Shown here one piece after another: positions 10,531 to 21,382 of a stretch of 64,000 bases of DNA. The stretch is from assembly GCA_002104935.1 (NCBI GenBank), contig MCGT01000024.1:248001-312000 (forward strand), read 5' to 3'. Origin of the DNA: Hesseltinella vesiculosa (taxonomy: Eukaryota; Mucoromycota; Mucoromycetes; Mucorales; Cunninghamellaceae). A program made the translations under genes and the position numbers. The stretch's first letter is position 1; each line of letters opens with the position of its first letter. The notes under the pieces were generated by a model. It was not told the origin of the DNA. It made no database searches and saw only the letters and a program-made list of their open reading frames with translations.

Positions 10531-12971
10531 ATGATGTCCACCATGATGAAGCCCGATGAAATAAGAGAAGCATCTCTACTGTCACCTTTTAGCCAGTCCA
10601 CTGCATTACAAACCGGAGGTTTAACTGACGCGAAGAAGAGCAATGAAGTCCTTGACATTCTCGTTGATATGGACGTAAGTCATCTGTTTGAATATACGAT
10701 TGAACCCTCAGTTGCTCATCTGGAAAAATGAACTGAACATTTCATCAACAGTGTGGATTCCAGTGTCTGTCGGACAAGGTCAAAGAAGACATGCAAGCTG
10801 CAAAGGTTAGCAAAACTCAGGCACAAGTCTCTTTTTACCCCTTTGGAATTATTCACCGATCATTTATGTTAGGATGCCAGTCTCTTCCTAAAGAAACGTG
10901 CTGCTATTGAAGAAGAATATGGGAAGCAAATGGCCAAACTGGCTCAATCCATGAGCGAATCGTTTGACAAGTCGCATCCACGCTCAGGGTAAGAGAGCAG
11001 ACTGGTTGCTTTTTGTGCCTGTGAATTAACGCAGTGTGTTTCCCATCGTAGTACGTATGGCGATGCTTGGATCTCGATGCTCAAAGTCCATGAAACCATT
11101 GGAGAACAGCGTATCAAGTTTTCCAACAGCATCTTGGAAGTTGCGGAGGACTTGCAGCTGTTGCACAAGGACACCGAAAGAGGAAGGAAGCAGGTAAACA
11201 ATGACACATTCTTGACAGCTCACCTTTATTTGATCAGCCACAACTAATCCCCTTTTATTTGAACCGACCAGGTCAAAGATACAGGGACTCGTTTTGAAAA
11301 AGCGTTGGTGGACGCAGACGCCAATCTGGAAAAGGTAAAGTCCTTGATAGAGACGAGCAATTGACATTGACAGCCGCCACTCTCTAGCTGAAGCTAAAAT
11401 ACGACAGTCAGAACGAAGACTGGGAGCGCACTGTCATGCAAAAGAACAACGATCCTCTCCATGTACCCAAAAAAGGCATCTTCAAAAATTCCAAAACACC
11501 CGCTCAGGTAATAAAAAAAAAATCCTCGAAGACCAAGGCTCATTCTTATTCTTTTTTTTTTTTTTTTTGTGTGTCAGCTGAGTCGACTAGAAGAAGAGGC
11601 AAGATACAAGGTCACCTTAGCCGACAAGAATTATCGACAGCAATTACAAAGCACCAATGCCTCTCGCCAAGAATATTACCAAGCACATCTTCCAAAAATC
11701 TTGACAGTAAGGGACTGCCCTCGGCAAAACCAGTCATCTTACATCTACCTTCATTTATAGGATCTCAAGGCCATTGATGACGAATGCTGTGTCGCCTTGC
11801 GATACCAATTAGCTCGTTACTCTTATATCTATGAAGAAGCCCTGGCAGCTGATGGAATTGCTTTGGACAATGATGACGGTAAGGGCGTCCGTCGATACCT
11901 TCAAAAGAGACCAATGCCGTTTATTTTAGGTCTCGGATTGCGTTCATTAACGGAGAAGATTGACAAGGACGCCGATTTTACGCTTTTTATCAACTCATAC
12001 CATGGCCGCAACGGCAAAACCAGCAAGTCCGACTCACCTTACAAAGACTATAATTTGGTAACGCGTTCTAATGCTCATAAGAAACGACACGCTTACCTCC
12101 TTGTTTTCTCCTCTTGTAGGTGACTGTGCAGACGCCTGTGACCAATGCGAATCCCAATCCAGTTTTTGGTGTGCCACTGAATACACTGCTTGTCCGTGAT
12201 CAACAAGAAGTGCCATGGATTCTCAGAAAATGTGCTGAAACGGTCGAAACGTACGGGCTGAATGTTGTGGGCATTTACCGATTGTCCGGCACCAACAGCC
12301 AAATCCAAAAATTAAAGGGTGCATTTGATCGAGGTAGGGACACAGTGGAGAGAGAGACACATCCTCAACCATTCTTTGTGTGTTTGCTAGACTGCAACGC
12401 CGTCAACTTGAACTCTGAAGAATATCTCTCCGACATCAACAACATTACCAGCGTCCTCAAACTATGGTTCCGTGAGCTCCCCGAGCCACTTTTCCCCTCT
12501 GCCTCATATCAGCAATTTTTGGATGCAGCACGTAAGCAAAGGCAGCCGCCGCCTCTATGCTTGGCTTATCTCACCTTTACGGGTTTTGTGTATAGAAATC
12601 GAAGACGATATCAAGCGCGTCTTAGGGTTGCATGCTGTCATCAATGACCTACCAGATGCTCACTATGCCACCCTTAAATACCTCATGTCCCACTTGGACA
12701 AGTAAGCTTTACACTGAGCCCCAAAAAAGTCATGCTCAACGAGATTTTTTTGTTGTCAACCGTTAGGATTCAGCAACACCAGCGATACAACAAAATGGGA
12801 GCTTCAAACTTGGCAACGATTTTCGGCATGACGCTGATGGGCAACGAAGTGGCCGGTGCATACTCTCCTACTCAGCAAGGATCTCAGCGTTTCAACGAAA
12901 CACAATTGCAGGTCAAGGTGGTCCAAACAATCCTGGAGAACTATGCCCTTATTTTCGAAGCCGATCAATGA
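10531..12971 (+). CDS. RGD1: F-BAR and RhoGAP domain protein (Rgd1-like)
   Basis: Predicted GTPase-activating protein for Rho GTPases acting at curved plasma membrane during polarised growth. Spliced from about ten exons into roughly 600 residues. The N-terminal half is an F-BAR domain (LFLKKRAAIEEEYGKQMAKLA, then long helices such as LSRLEEEARYKVTLADKNYR). The C-terminal half is a RhoGAP domain (VPWILRKCAETVETYGLNVVGIYRLSG, with the arginine finger in GIYRLSG; LKLWFRELPEPLFP; MGASNLATIFGMTLMG). This domain pair is that of yeast Rgd1. Whether it targets Rho3/Rho4 as in yeast is inference from the family. Confidence 0.85.
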
Positions 12972-13664
12972 CCTCCTCCCGAGTCTTCCCCCAGAACAAA
13001 AATAATCAGCCATGAAAACCGCCCTATCACGGAGGTTAATCCTGCGACAGCTCTTCAGCTGTTATGCTTTGCTTGCGTTGCCGTAAATTATCATTTCATT
13101 AAAAAAATTGGGTGGGGTGCCTATCGCTTTTTGATGTAGAACGTGGGGGAATCGGAAATGTCAAAACGAAATCGATGCATGAGGCTGAGCAAAAAAAAAA
13201 AAAAAAATACGCCCAGCTAAAATCAAGACAGCAAGACAATGACAATTTGCTAAATGTATCTGCCATTTAGATAGTTTACTGCTGAACAAAATGCGCAGCC
13301 CCCCCCCACCCCTGCCTGCACCCTACCTCGCTTTGTCATCATCGGAACCCCGGTTGACTTAGTGGTAGGGTCAAGAAATTCCGAGCAGAATTGGAGGGCA
13401 TACAGTATCAAACCAACGTAGGCTCCATCTTGAGGATGTGGAATGATTGCATTGACTTAATGATCACCCTTACTTGTCTGGTGCCAAGAGAAAGGTATCT
13501 GATGTTTCTGGCCATGGCCCGTCACAATCATTTTTGAACGAAAAACGTTTTGCCCAACCAATCGCATGGCTTTGGTTTTGAAATGCTCAATTACCTCTCC
13601 GACGCACACCCTTTTATTGTTCTCTTTTTGTTTCTCTTTCCCTTCTCTTTCTTATGACCTTCCC
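12972..13664. other. Intergenic region, no gene seen
   Basis: 3' region of the RhoGAP gene and 5' region of the methyltransferase gene. It contains a run of 17 A at about 13191-13207 and a short C run (about 13301-13309). An ATG at 13566 is in frame with the methyltransferase, but the extra 33 residues are hydrophobic and poorly coding, so the later start was preferred. Confidence 0.6.
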
Positions 13665-14878
13665 ATGAGCCAAGAAAAGTCCTGCAGTCGACGTCGGTCT
13701 TGGTTTGGACACTTGTTCTCTCACCACCATCACCAGCCAATTAGGTCTCACTCCATGACTGAATTACCAACATCCATGTCAGAACATCGCCCTCCACAAA
13801 TCCGGTCCAAACTTTCACAACACGAAGTAACCGCTCAGGAAACTTCCCGACACAAGAAAAAGCCAACACTTGTCGATATCCTTCATAAGAAGGCCATGCG
13901 TCATGTACCAAAACGATCGGCTACCTTTGGCGGGCTACCAAGCAATCATAAACAATCAGTTCCAGACGAACATGATGAGCTCTTCCACATCCATCGTCAA
14001 TGGCTTGACCATGACACTCTTCAAGCTGACAAGTCGCAACTGAAAAACGAACTGATGAAACTGGCATTCACAGAGTAAGGCCAGCCTTGGTTTATTGTTG
14101 TTGGGGCCGTGGAAAAATAATCAAACCTTAACTTTAAAATAGGGAATTTCGATCCACGATGAACTTCAGCAAATTGCACAATGGAAGGGTCTTGGATGTT
14201 GGCTGTGGCGCGGGGTCTTGGTGTATTGAAATGGCCGAGGCTCATCCTCACTTACAAGTCATTGGCCTGGACTTTGTCGATATGTTTCCCGAGCCAAGTA
14301 TGGTGCCTCATAACTGCCAGCTGATCCACCGCAATCTCATGGAAGGACTGAGCGAGTACTTTGCACCCAACAGCTTCGACTTCATCCACATCCGGTCCAT
14401 GTCCCTGGAATTGACTGCTGCCCAATATGAAAAGGTCGTGTCCCTTTGCTGGGAACTGCTAAAGCCAAATGGCACGATGGAGCTGTTAGAGTTGGATATG
14501 AATCTATGCTCATCTGGGCCTGCCACCGCCCAGGTCTGCCACGATTTCAAAGCAGCAGCAAGGCACCATGGGTTTTCTGTCGACCTGGCAAAGCGACTTG
14601 CCGCCTTGATACCGCAGGATGACAGTTTGAACTTGGTAGAACGTTACAACTCCTTACCCCTCGGCCTTTGGGGCGGCCGCATTGGCGTCAACTTCAGAGA
14701 CGACATCATCGACATATTCCAGCGAGCGCAAACTGCCATTTGTGAATATTATGGTATACCTCGAGCCGAGCACCAGTTGGCGGATCGCATGAATCAAGTC
14801 AATCGAGAGCTAGACCAGTATCATACATTTGCCAATGTTCACTTCTTAACCGTCAACAAACGCCCTGCAAGACTCTAA
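13665..14878 (+). CDS. SAM-dependent methyltransferase
   Basis: About 385 residues from two exons; the intron is at about 14074-14142. The N-terminal 140 residues are basic, His/Ser-rich and probably disordered. The class I methyltransferase fold follows: motif I GRVLDVGCGAGSW, then a post-I acidic residue in QVIGLDFVDMFP, then FDFIHIRSMSLEL and LLKPNGTMELLELDMN. This arrangement resembles fungal LaeA/TAM-like methyltransferases of unknown substrate. The start is taken at MSQEKSC because the upstream in-frame segment looks like a leader. An in-frame ATG at 13566 is the alternative. Confidence 0.75.
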
Positions 14879-15152
14879 TTTTTTTTTCATCTCATCTTTC
14901 CCTATACACTCTCATCATACTAGTCCTCCCTAATACCATTTCGTTGTAAATCCTAATTCTTAATCGATAAACTGACAAATTTTATCATATGATCCCTTGA
15001 TTCACATGATTTGCCTCACGCCAAAGTTGATCAAACCATCAGCGTTGGCGCCAGGCTCTGAGTCCTTTTTTTTTTTTCCTTTTTCCTTTTTTGCTCTCAC
15101 CATTCCTTTTTTTTTTTTTTTTTTTTCTACTTTTGCTCCATGTCATGTCTCC

Positions 15153-18100
15153 ATGTCTGACATAAAAAGAATCGTGTATGTAGAAAGAGAAAGGACTCTT
15201 AGTATTGCGGGCTATAGTAATCTGGCAGTTCTGGAGCAAGAAGCAGAGCTCGAAGGATACAACATTTACATTGTTGAGCAATGGTAACCCCCTTCTTTAT
15301 CTTGGATGTCAACTGACCGCCTTGGCTGTTACTAGGATGTGCGATCGAAAGTCTTACGCAAACACTGTAAAAGTATTCACTGGCGACAGAGCTAACAAGG
15401 TAGGATACCAAAAGACGAAAAGCAAATCGAACCAAACTTACCATCCTGTGCATAGATCAAGGCATGCGTCATTGGCATCTCCACGGCCGATATGCAACAT
15501 GCCCGCCCTGATGTACGAGGTTTATATCCTACCAATGTCCGATCCATCAAATATAAATCTGTAAGGTCATCCGCTCCTCAAAAAAAGGCTGTACTTGGGA
15601 GGCTGTGCTTTGGAGGTCCATTATGAAAACCCGTAACCTGTTTTTTTTACATTGTCGCAGACGCCTATTGGTCATATTCAAGTGTCGGATCCGAGCGAGC
15701 TACCTGACGAAACAATGGTACAAGTACCTGACGGTGACTATGATTATTGGGCAAAGCGTGCAAAAGTCAACATCAACCTACGACGAACCACTTGCGCTGG
15801 ACGCAGCGCCTTTAATCTCCGGGCTCCAAGGCAAGAGATAAGAGGTGCCCAGGAACGACATTTCCAAAACATGGACCAAAGGGTCAGCTCACACCCATGA
15901 TATTTTTATAATAGCCTAGCATCCGAGGAAAAGTTCCGGTCCCTTTACAAAATCGCCAGCACTGTCGACTTTGAGGATGCTGTCATTCATCTGGTCAAGT
16001 TAGCCCAGACAGCGCTCTACTTGTTTGATTTGCTGAAGCAGGACTACATCGATGGCTTGCTCTGTGATGAAACCAATCGAGCTCTTGGAGAATTTTACAA
16101 TCTGTACAAGCCCTACAAAGGATCCACGGTATGCCCATTCATGGAAAAAGGAAGGCCGCTCATCGAATCTCGCTTTCTTCATTTTAGTACCCCATCAAGG
16201 AAGGCTGGATGGAACCTCATTTGCTGACAGCATTGATCACAAAGTTAATGGTCTGTCGTAACAAACTGCAGACAAGTAATTTTACGGTAAAATTCAAAAA
16301 GGACGAGGGAAATGGAGGTCTCATTTTTGTTTATTTAGACGGTAAAGGACCCATTTAATGACTGGCTAGAGTTCTCTCGCGACATTGGCCGCTTCCAGAA
16401 CGCCAAAGGACTGCGTGAAAATAATGTGATCAACTTGGCTACCTTGAAAAAATTGGAAGACTACAGCGCAGGCCCTTTACGGGTCCGGAAAGCTATCAAG
16501 TCCAAACTGGATGATCTCTCAGGCATCCGCAATACCCCCTTGCTCGGTGAAGAGTGCAACCCTGAAATCTTTCTCGACCATGCCACCATCGAAAGCCTGC
16601 GCGCCATTTGGCGACCTCGTCTCAAATCCAATTTCCCCACCGACCATGAGCGGCAGCCCAACGACTTTATCCACATGATCAAAGAAGTTTCGTCTCGCAC
16701 AGTAAGCTGTTCATGACCGTCCATTGGCTTTACTCAATTGCACTCTCTCTCTTTTTTTTTTTTTTTAGTCCAAAACAAGCGGAGTTGCCGCTGGCATGAT
16801 ATCCAAAGTTGCAGGGTAAAGTGGTGAGAAATAAGTAAAATAAGTCTCTGACTTTTTTTATATCTGCCAGGTCTATTCCATGGCCATCACCCCTAGAACG
16901 ACGCGGTACGACGCCGCTCAAAGCAGTGCCAAAAGACCGAGGGACTGTGCCTCTATCTCAGGCTTCCCTGCCTGCCTCTCCTTTAGCTTCGAATACATCC
17001 ATGGCACAGCCAGAATCGAACCCATTCGATGAACTAGCCTCTACGAGCACAACTCGCCCAGTCCATCACGCTGTAGAATCTCCTGTTGTTGTCCAGCGTG
17101 TCCAGGAAAGGTAGAACTAAATCGATGTGCGACAAAAATGTTTCTCATGGCTTTTCTTTTTCCAGTGCAACACAAACTTCCAATTTTGAAAATATCCCCC
17201 CAACCTCAAATATCAAAAGTAAGTCAGTAAATGGGAGAACAGTGGCCATGTACTCATACTCTTTTATTTTTCAGGCCAAGACCTACCGTCCTACCTCAAA
17301 GACCAGCACCAGGACGTCATTATACCATCTCCACATCCTTTGTCCGCATCGCCGTTTACAGCAACGTCCCTCTCGACTGCTTCTGTGCATCAAGTCAGCG
17401 CCGACCAGTCTTCTCCGATTAACCTTGCTTCATCTGTTCCACCCCAAATTTCCAACTCACCCACAATGGCCAAGCAGCCGCCTTTGCCAGCCCCAGCCTC
17501 GTCATCAAGTACGCCTCCCCCAATTCTGGAAAGCACCGAGGCACAAGCGGACTTTGTCAAATGCCATCGTCCAAAGCGGCAGCCTGCTCACAGGCGATCA
17601 AGTTCTGCCAATGACCTGTTGGCCCTCGCATCACTGCATAGCCACTCTTCCTCTATCTTTCCGCCCCCCACTGCTTCCTCCGTCGATGCGGACATCTCTG
17701 TCCGCCACCGGCGCCGCCACAGCTGTTCCGACATTGGGCCTGAAAACGTGATCCCGCTCGAATCTGTGATGGACCCTATGACGTTTCTACTGTATGACCG
17801 ACTGCAACGTCAGCATGCTCTGCTGAAAGCCCGGTACGAAGAACTGGATCGCCTGGCCAAAGACTACGAAGACATCGCCAAACGCCTGCACACCACCTAC
17901 TCCCGTCGTAATGCCGAATTTGAAGATATACAGCGCCAGTTCAAAACGGTGGCCGACACCCAAAACGTGTACGAAGTCAATCTTAAGAACATCGAAAACG
18001 AAAGTGCGAAACTCCATTACGAACTCAATGTGCTGAACGACAACCTGATGGAGCGCGAAGAAAACGTCAATGGATTTTACCACAAGCTCGAAGCTCTCGA

Positions 18101-18242
18101 GTCCAAGATGAAAGATAACCAGAACTCGTTCACTACCATGTTTATCATCGCAAACTACTTTCGCTATTACTGGCAAAAGGTCACCGGCATCTGGCACTCT
18201 GTTTCATCTGCGACAACGTCTTCGCCCCCTCCGTCTGCCTGA
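15153..18242 (+). CDS. STB6-like protein (Sin3-binding protein family)
   Basis: A large protein of more than 800 residues assembled from about ten exons. The N-terminal part (RIVYVERERTLSIAGYSNLAVLEQ, GYNIYIVEQWMCDRKSYANTVKVFTGD) resembles the N-terminal domain of fungal Stb6/Stb2, known from yeast as proteins that bind Sin3. A helical middle follows (YLFDLLKQDYIDGLLCDET; LLTALITKLMVCRNKLQTSNF), then a Ser/Pro-rich linker, then a C-terminal coiled coil of about 130 residues (DRLQRQHALLKARYEELDRLA onward). A short hydrophobic stretch (FIIANYFRYYW) near the end may be membrane-associated. AATAAA follows the stop by about 45 nt. Function in this fungus is unknown. Confidence 0.6.
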
Positions 18243-18527
18243 CCCCCTCCTTTTGGTTTAATTCCCTTGTACTTTTTGTTATTTTATAATAAACTTCTTT
18301 AGAGATGCCGCATACTGTCAAAATCGATCGTCGTATACGCATGCTCAGAATGGGACATTCGAAGTTTTAGTTATCACTCTGTCACCTTGTAGAAATGTTA
18401 GCATAAACCAAGAACCAACGTCAAAAATAAAAATAAAAAGTGCGTGTGTAAAGGCGAAGGTTGACCTCGATTAATCACAAAGGTTCGCATTGCTCAGTTT
18501 AACATTTTAAAACAATAGCAATGCTCA

Positions 18528-19253
18528 TCACATATTGATGACGGGATACCCACCAAGATCATGAATTTGAGGTGTGCGTGTTGATATTTTCATGTAGCCA
18601 CCTAAACCCCAGCTTGTACCCCAACTGTTGCGAAGCAAGTAGTAATCTTGCCCATTTTCGTTACCATAACCAACAAGAGCAGCAGCATGATCAGGTTCAC
18701 CAATACAGTCAGGATCATAGTAAACGCCTCCAACATACATTTGAAAGCTTCTGCAAGATGTATGAAGCGCAATAGCGACAGGTCCTACAGTACTAAGAGC
18801 ACTTATCATCTGAGCTTGACTTTTGACTTCAACGTATTGAACTACTGGTATTCTTTCTGTAGCTGATGGTCTACTACAGGGTCGAAGAGCACCTCTATAA
18901 GGATAACGCGCTTCTTGAGACAGGCCACCTACTGATTGTATGTATTGATAAGCAGTATGCATCGAACCACCATTACAACCTTCGTTGCCAAATCGAACAG
19001 AGCAATCCACGATCTCTTGTTCCGACAAAACGACATTATAGCCTCTATTTCTAAGAGCTGCTTCAAGTGGAACAACAGCCGCAAAAGCATAAGACGAGCT
19101 ACATTGACCTTGATTCTTCACAGGAGGCAAAAGTGCACGCCAATCCGCACTAGCTGGAAGAATCGTCTGATTTGTAAAGGCTTGTTGAGGCAAGCCTCTA
19201 ACGAGCACACACGCCATACCAATGATAAGAATACAAATTGAATTAATCATCAT
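18528..19253 (-). CDS. Secreted papain-fold protein with catalytic Cys replaced by Ser
   Basis: An intronless gene of 241 residues. A signal peptide (MMINSICILIIGMACVLVRG) leads almost directly into a C1A papain-like mature domain (SADWRALLPPVKNQGQCSSSYAFA). There is no inhibitory propeptide of the usual 90-100 residues. The active-site motif QGxCGSCWAF reads QGQCSSSYAF: oxyanion Gln is kept, but the nucleophile Cys25 is Ser (codon at 19092-19094) and the next Trp is Tyr. The catalytic His (PDHAAALVGYG) and Asn (RNSWGTSWG) are kept. The disulfide-type CNGG motif is present. Known parallels are silicateins and SERA proteins. It may be a serine-type hydrolase or a binding pseudoenzyme. The ATG at 19253 is chosen because it gives a clean signal peptide. 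Confidence 0.85.
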   Translation of the reverse strand: MMINSICILIIGMACVLVRGLPQQAFTNQTILPASADWRALLPPVKNQGQCSSSYAFAAVVPLEAALRNRGYNVVLSEQEIVDCSVRFGNEGCNGGSMHTAYQYIQSVGGLSQEARYPYRGALRPCSRPSATERIPVVQYVEVKSQAQMISALSTVGPVAIALHTSCRSFQMYVGGVYYDPDCIGEPDHAAALVGYGNENGQDYYLLRNSWGTSWGLGGYMKISTRTPQIHDLGGYPVINM

Positions 19254-19355
19254 AAGGGGAAACACGTTATCAATAAGTAGAAAAAGCACAGCGCCTGATT
19301 GTTTTAAAAGAAAAAGAAACAGGATTCATTTTTTATGCTAAATATTCCAAACAAA

Positions 19356-19559
19356 TCAGGAGCTGACTTGCAGCAGCCTTGAGCTCCACAATTCATATCC
19401 AATTCCACCATGGCCACACTTAACACTAAAACTATCAAGTTCACCTTCACGCACACACTTTGGAGTACCCTCTCTAACACGCGACATACACATGGATGGT
19501 GGCAGCATTGCACTCGCCGACAATACCATTATGAAGAAGAATACAATCAATGCTCTCAT
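19356..19559 (-). CDS. Small secreted protein, unknown
   Basis: A 67-residue frame starts MRALIVFFFIMVLSASAML, a convincing signal peptide, followed by about 48 residues with three Cys (SMCMS, PKCVR, VKCGH). It is intronless. It lies about 100 bp upstream of the papain-fold gene on the same strand. No family is recognised. The sequence 3' of its stop can be read in another frame as Cys-rich (NCGAQGCCKS), so an unrecognised splice or frameshift is possible. Confidence 0.4.
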   Translation of the reverse strand: MRALIVFFFIMVLSASAMLPPSMCMSRVREGTPKCVREGELDSFSVKCGHGGIGYELWSSRLLQVSS

Positions 19560-20320
19560 GTTTGTGTTGTCTGGCACCTGAATTTTAAGGGGTTGCATCG
19601 CAGTAGGAGATTGCATCGTCGGAATTTAAACCTAAATGCCATGCGTGATCTTTGTTTAGTGTTTCACGGTCTCTTGTTGCTTCCGTTGATTAAGCGCCCT
19701 TTGATCTTTGGTCACATGAAACCAACAACGTTGTAGATCTTTGTCGGACATTGGTGCTCCACAACGTTTGTTGTCTTCATTGACTGAAATCATGCGCTTT
19801 TGCGCTGCGCAAAGTTCTGGTTTGCTGTGCTGGCGACGAGCCAGAGTGAAGCAGTAGGCGTCAATGAGACCAGGACAAAGCCCCTGTGCAGATCTACTCT
19901 ATCAACAAAACCTGGTATCCCTCTGGTAACTCAGGACAGACTGGATCAAGAACGCGTCTCGTTTGTGGCGGATGGAAGTCAAGTTTAGGATCAATGGCGA
20001 AAACGCTGCTTTGCTATGCATCATGGCCTCCTGCTTGAAAAAAAATAAGAGCGCAGCGCTTGAATTCATAAGGATCAAACCTGAACGTGGCTTTGCACGT
20101 GCACTGCATGGACCACCATTATCAACTAGAGAGCACACACATCGCCATGGGCAACCCAGCATGAACAAGGGCATTCCCCACCAAAAAATACATCCATAGC
20201 TATCTTACACCAGGACCAAAAGTGCTTTAATCTGGGAACCGGCTTTCTAAAATAAAATAAAACAGAAGTCGAAACAAGAACCCATGTAATTGAAGGGTAA
20301 AGGAAAACTGCAAGCAGGTA
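19560..20320. other. Intergenic region, no gene seen
   Basis: About 760 bp between the small secreted protein and the hairpin array. Open frames here are short and lack coding character. An A run of 21 begins at about 20323. Nothing else is supported. Confidence 0.5.
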
Positions 20321-20354
20321 ACCCAAAAAAAAAAAAAAAAAAAAAAGATGCTGT

Positions 20355-21360
20355 TTGGCAGTTGGCAGGGAAACTAAATATGATGCTGTATGGCAGGGAA
20401 ACTGGTTTTTTTTTTTTTTTTGATTGGCTTTTTGGAAACTGGCTCTTTTTTCATTTTTTGATTGGCTGTTCAGAAAATGATGCTGTTTGGCAGGGAAACT
20501 GGCTGTTCAGAAAATATGCTGTTTGGCAGGGAAACTGGCTCTTTTTTTTTTTTTTTTGAACAGCCAATCAAAAAAAATGAACAGTTTTGGCAGGGAAACT
20601 GGTCATTTTTTTTGATTGGCTGTTCAGAAATATGCTGTTTGGCAGGGAAACTGGTCATTTTTTTTGATTGGCTGTTCAGAAATATGCTGTTTGGCAGGGA
20701 AACTGGCTCTTTTTTTTTTTTTTGATTGGCTGTTCAGAAATATGCTGTTTGGCAGGGAAACTGGCTCTTTTTTTTTTTTTTTTGAACAGCCAATCAAAAA
20801 AAATGAACAGTTTTGGCAGGGAAACTGGTCATTTTTTTTGATTGGCTGTTCAGAAATATGCTGTTTGGCAGGGAAACTGGCTCTTTTTTTTTTTTTTTTT
20901 GAACAGCCAATCAAAAAAAATGAACAGTTTTGGCAGGGAAACTGGTCATTTTTTTTGATTGGCTGTTCAGAAATATGCTGTTTGGCAGGGAAACTGGCTC
21001 TTTTTTTTTTTTTTTTGAACAGCCAATCAAAAAAAATGAACAGTTTTGGCAGGGAAACTGGTCATTTTATTTGATTGGCTGTTCAGAAATATGCTGTTTG
21101 GCAGGGAAACTGGCTCTTTTTTTTTTTTTTTTTGAACAGCCAATCAAAAAAAATGAACAGTTTTGGCAGGGAAACTGGTCATTTTTTTTGATTGGCTGTT
21201 CAGAAAATATGCTGTTTGGCAGGGAAACTGGCTCTTTTTTTTTTTTGATTGGCTGTTCAGAAAATGATGCTGTTTGGCAGAGAAACTGGCTCTTTTTTTT
21301 TTTTTTGAACAGCCGCTGTTCAGAAAAATGATGCTGTTTGGCAGGGAAACTGGTTCTTTT
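20355..21360. repeat. Tandem array of long perfect hairpins
   Basis: About 1 kb of tandem repeats built on GGCAGGGAAACTGG, T runs and the pair GAACAGCCAATC / GATTGGCTGTTC. A 68-nt hairpin recurs at about 20558, 20784, 20901, 21017 and 21134. Each has 23-nt arms that are exact inverted repeats (one arm in the 21017 copy has a single change), an inner CAGTTT/AAACTG stem and an 8-nt loop TGGCAGGG. Unit spacing is 117, 116 and 117 bp, with one larger gap of 226 bp. Partial units flank both ends. Every arm carries an inverted CCAAT box. The array stops about 20 bp before the ATG of the C2H2 gene. Confidence 0.9.
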
Positions 21361-21382
21361 TTTTTTTTCAACCATCTTTGCC

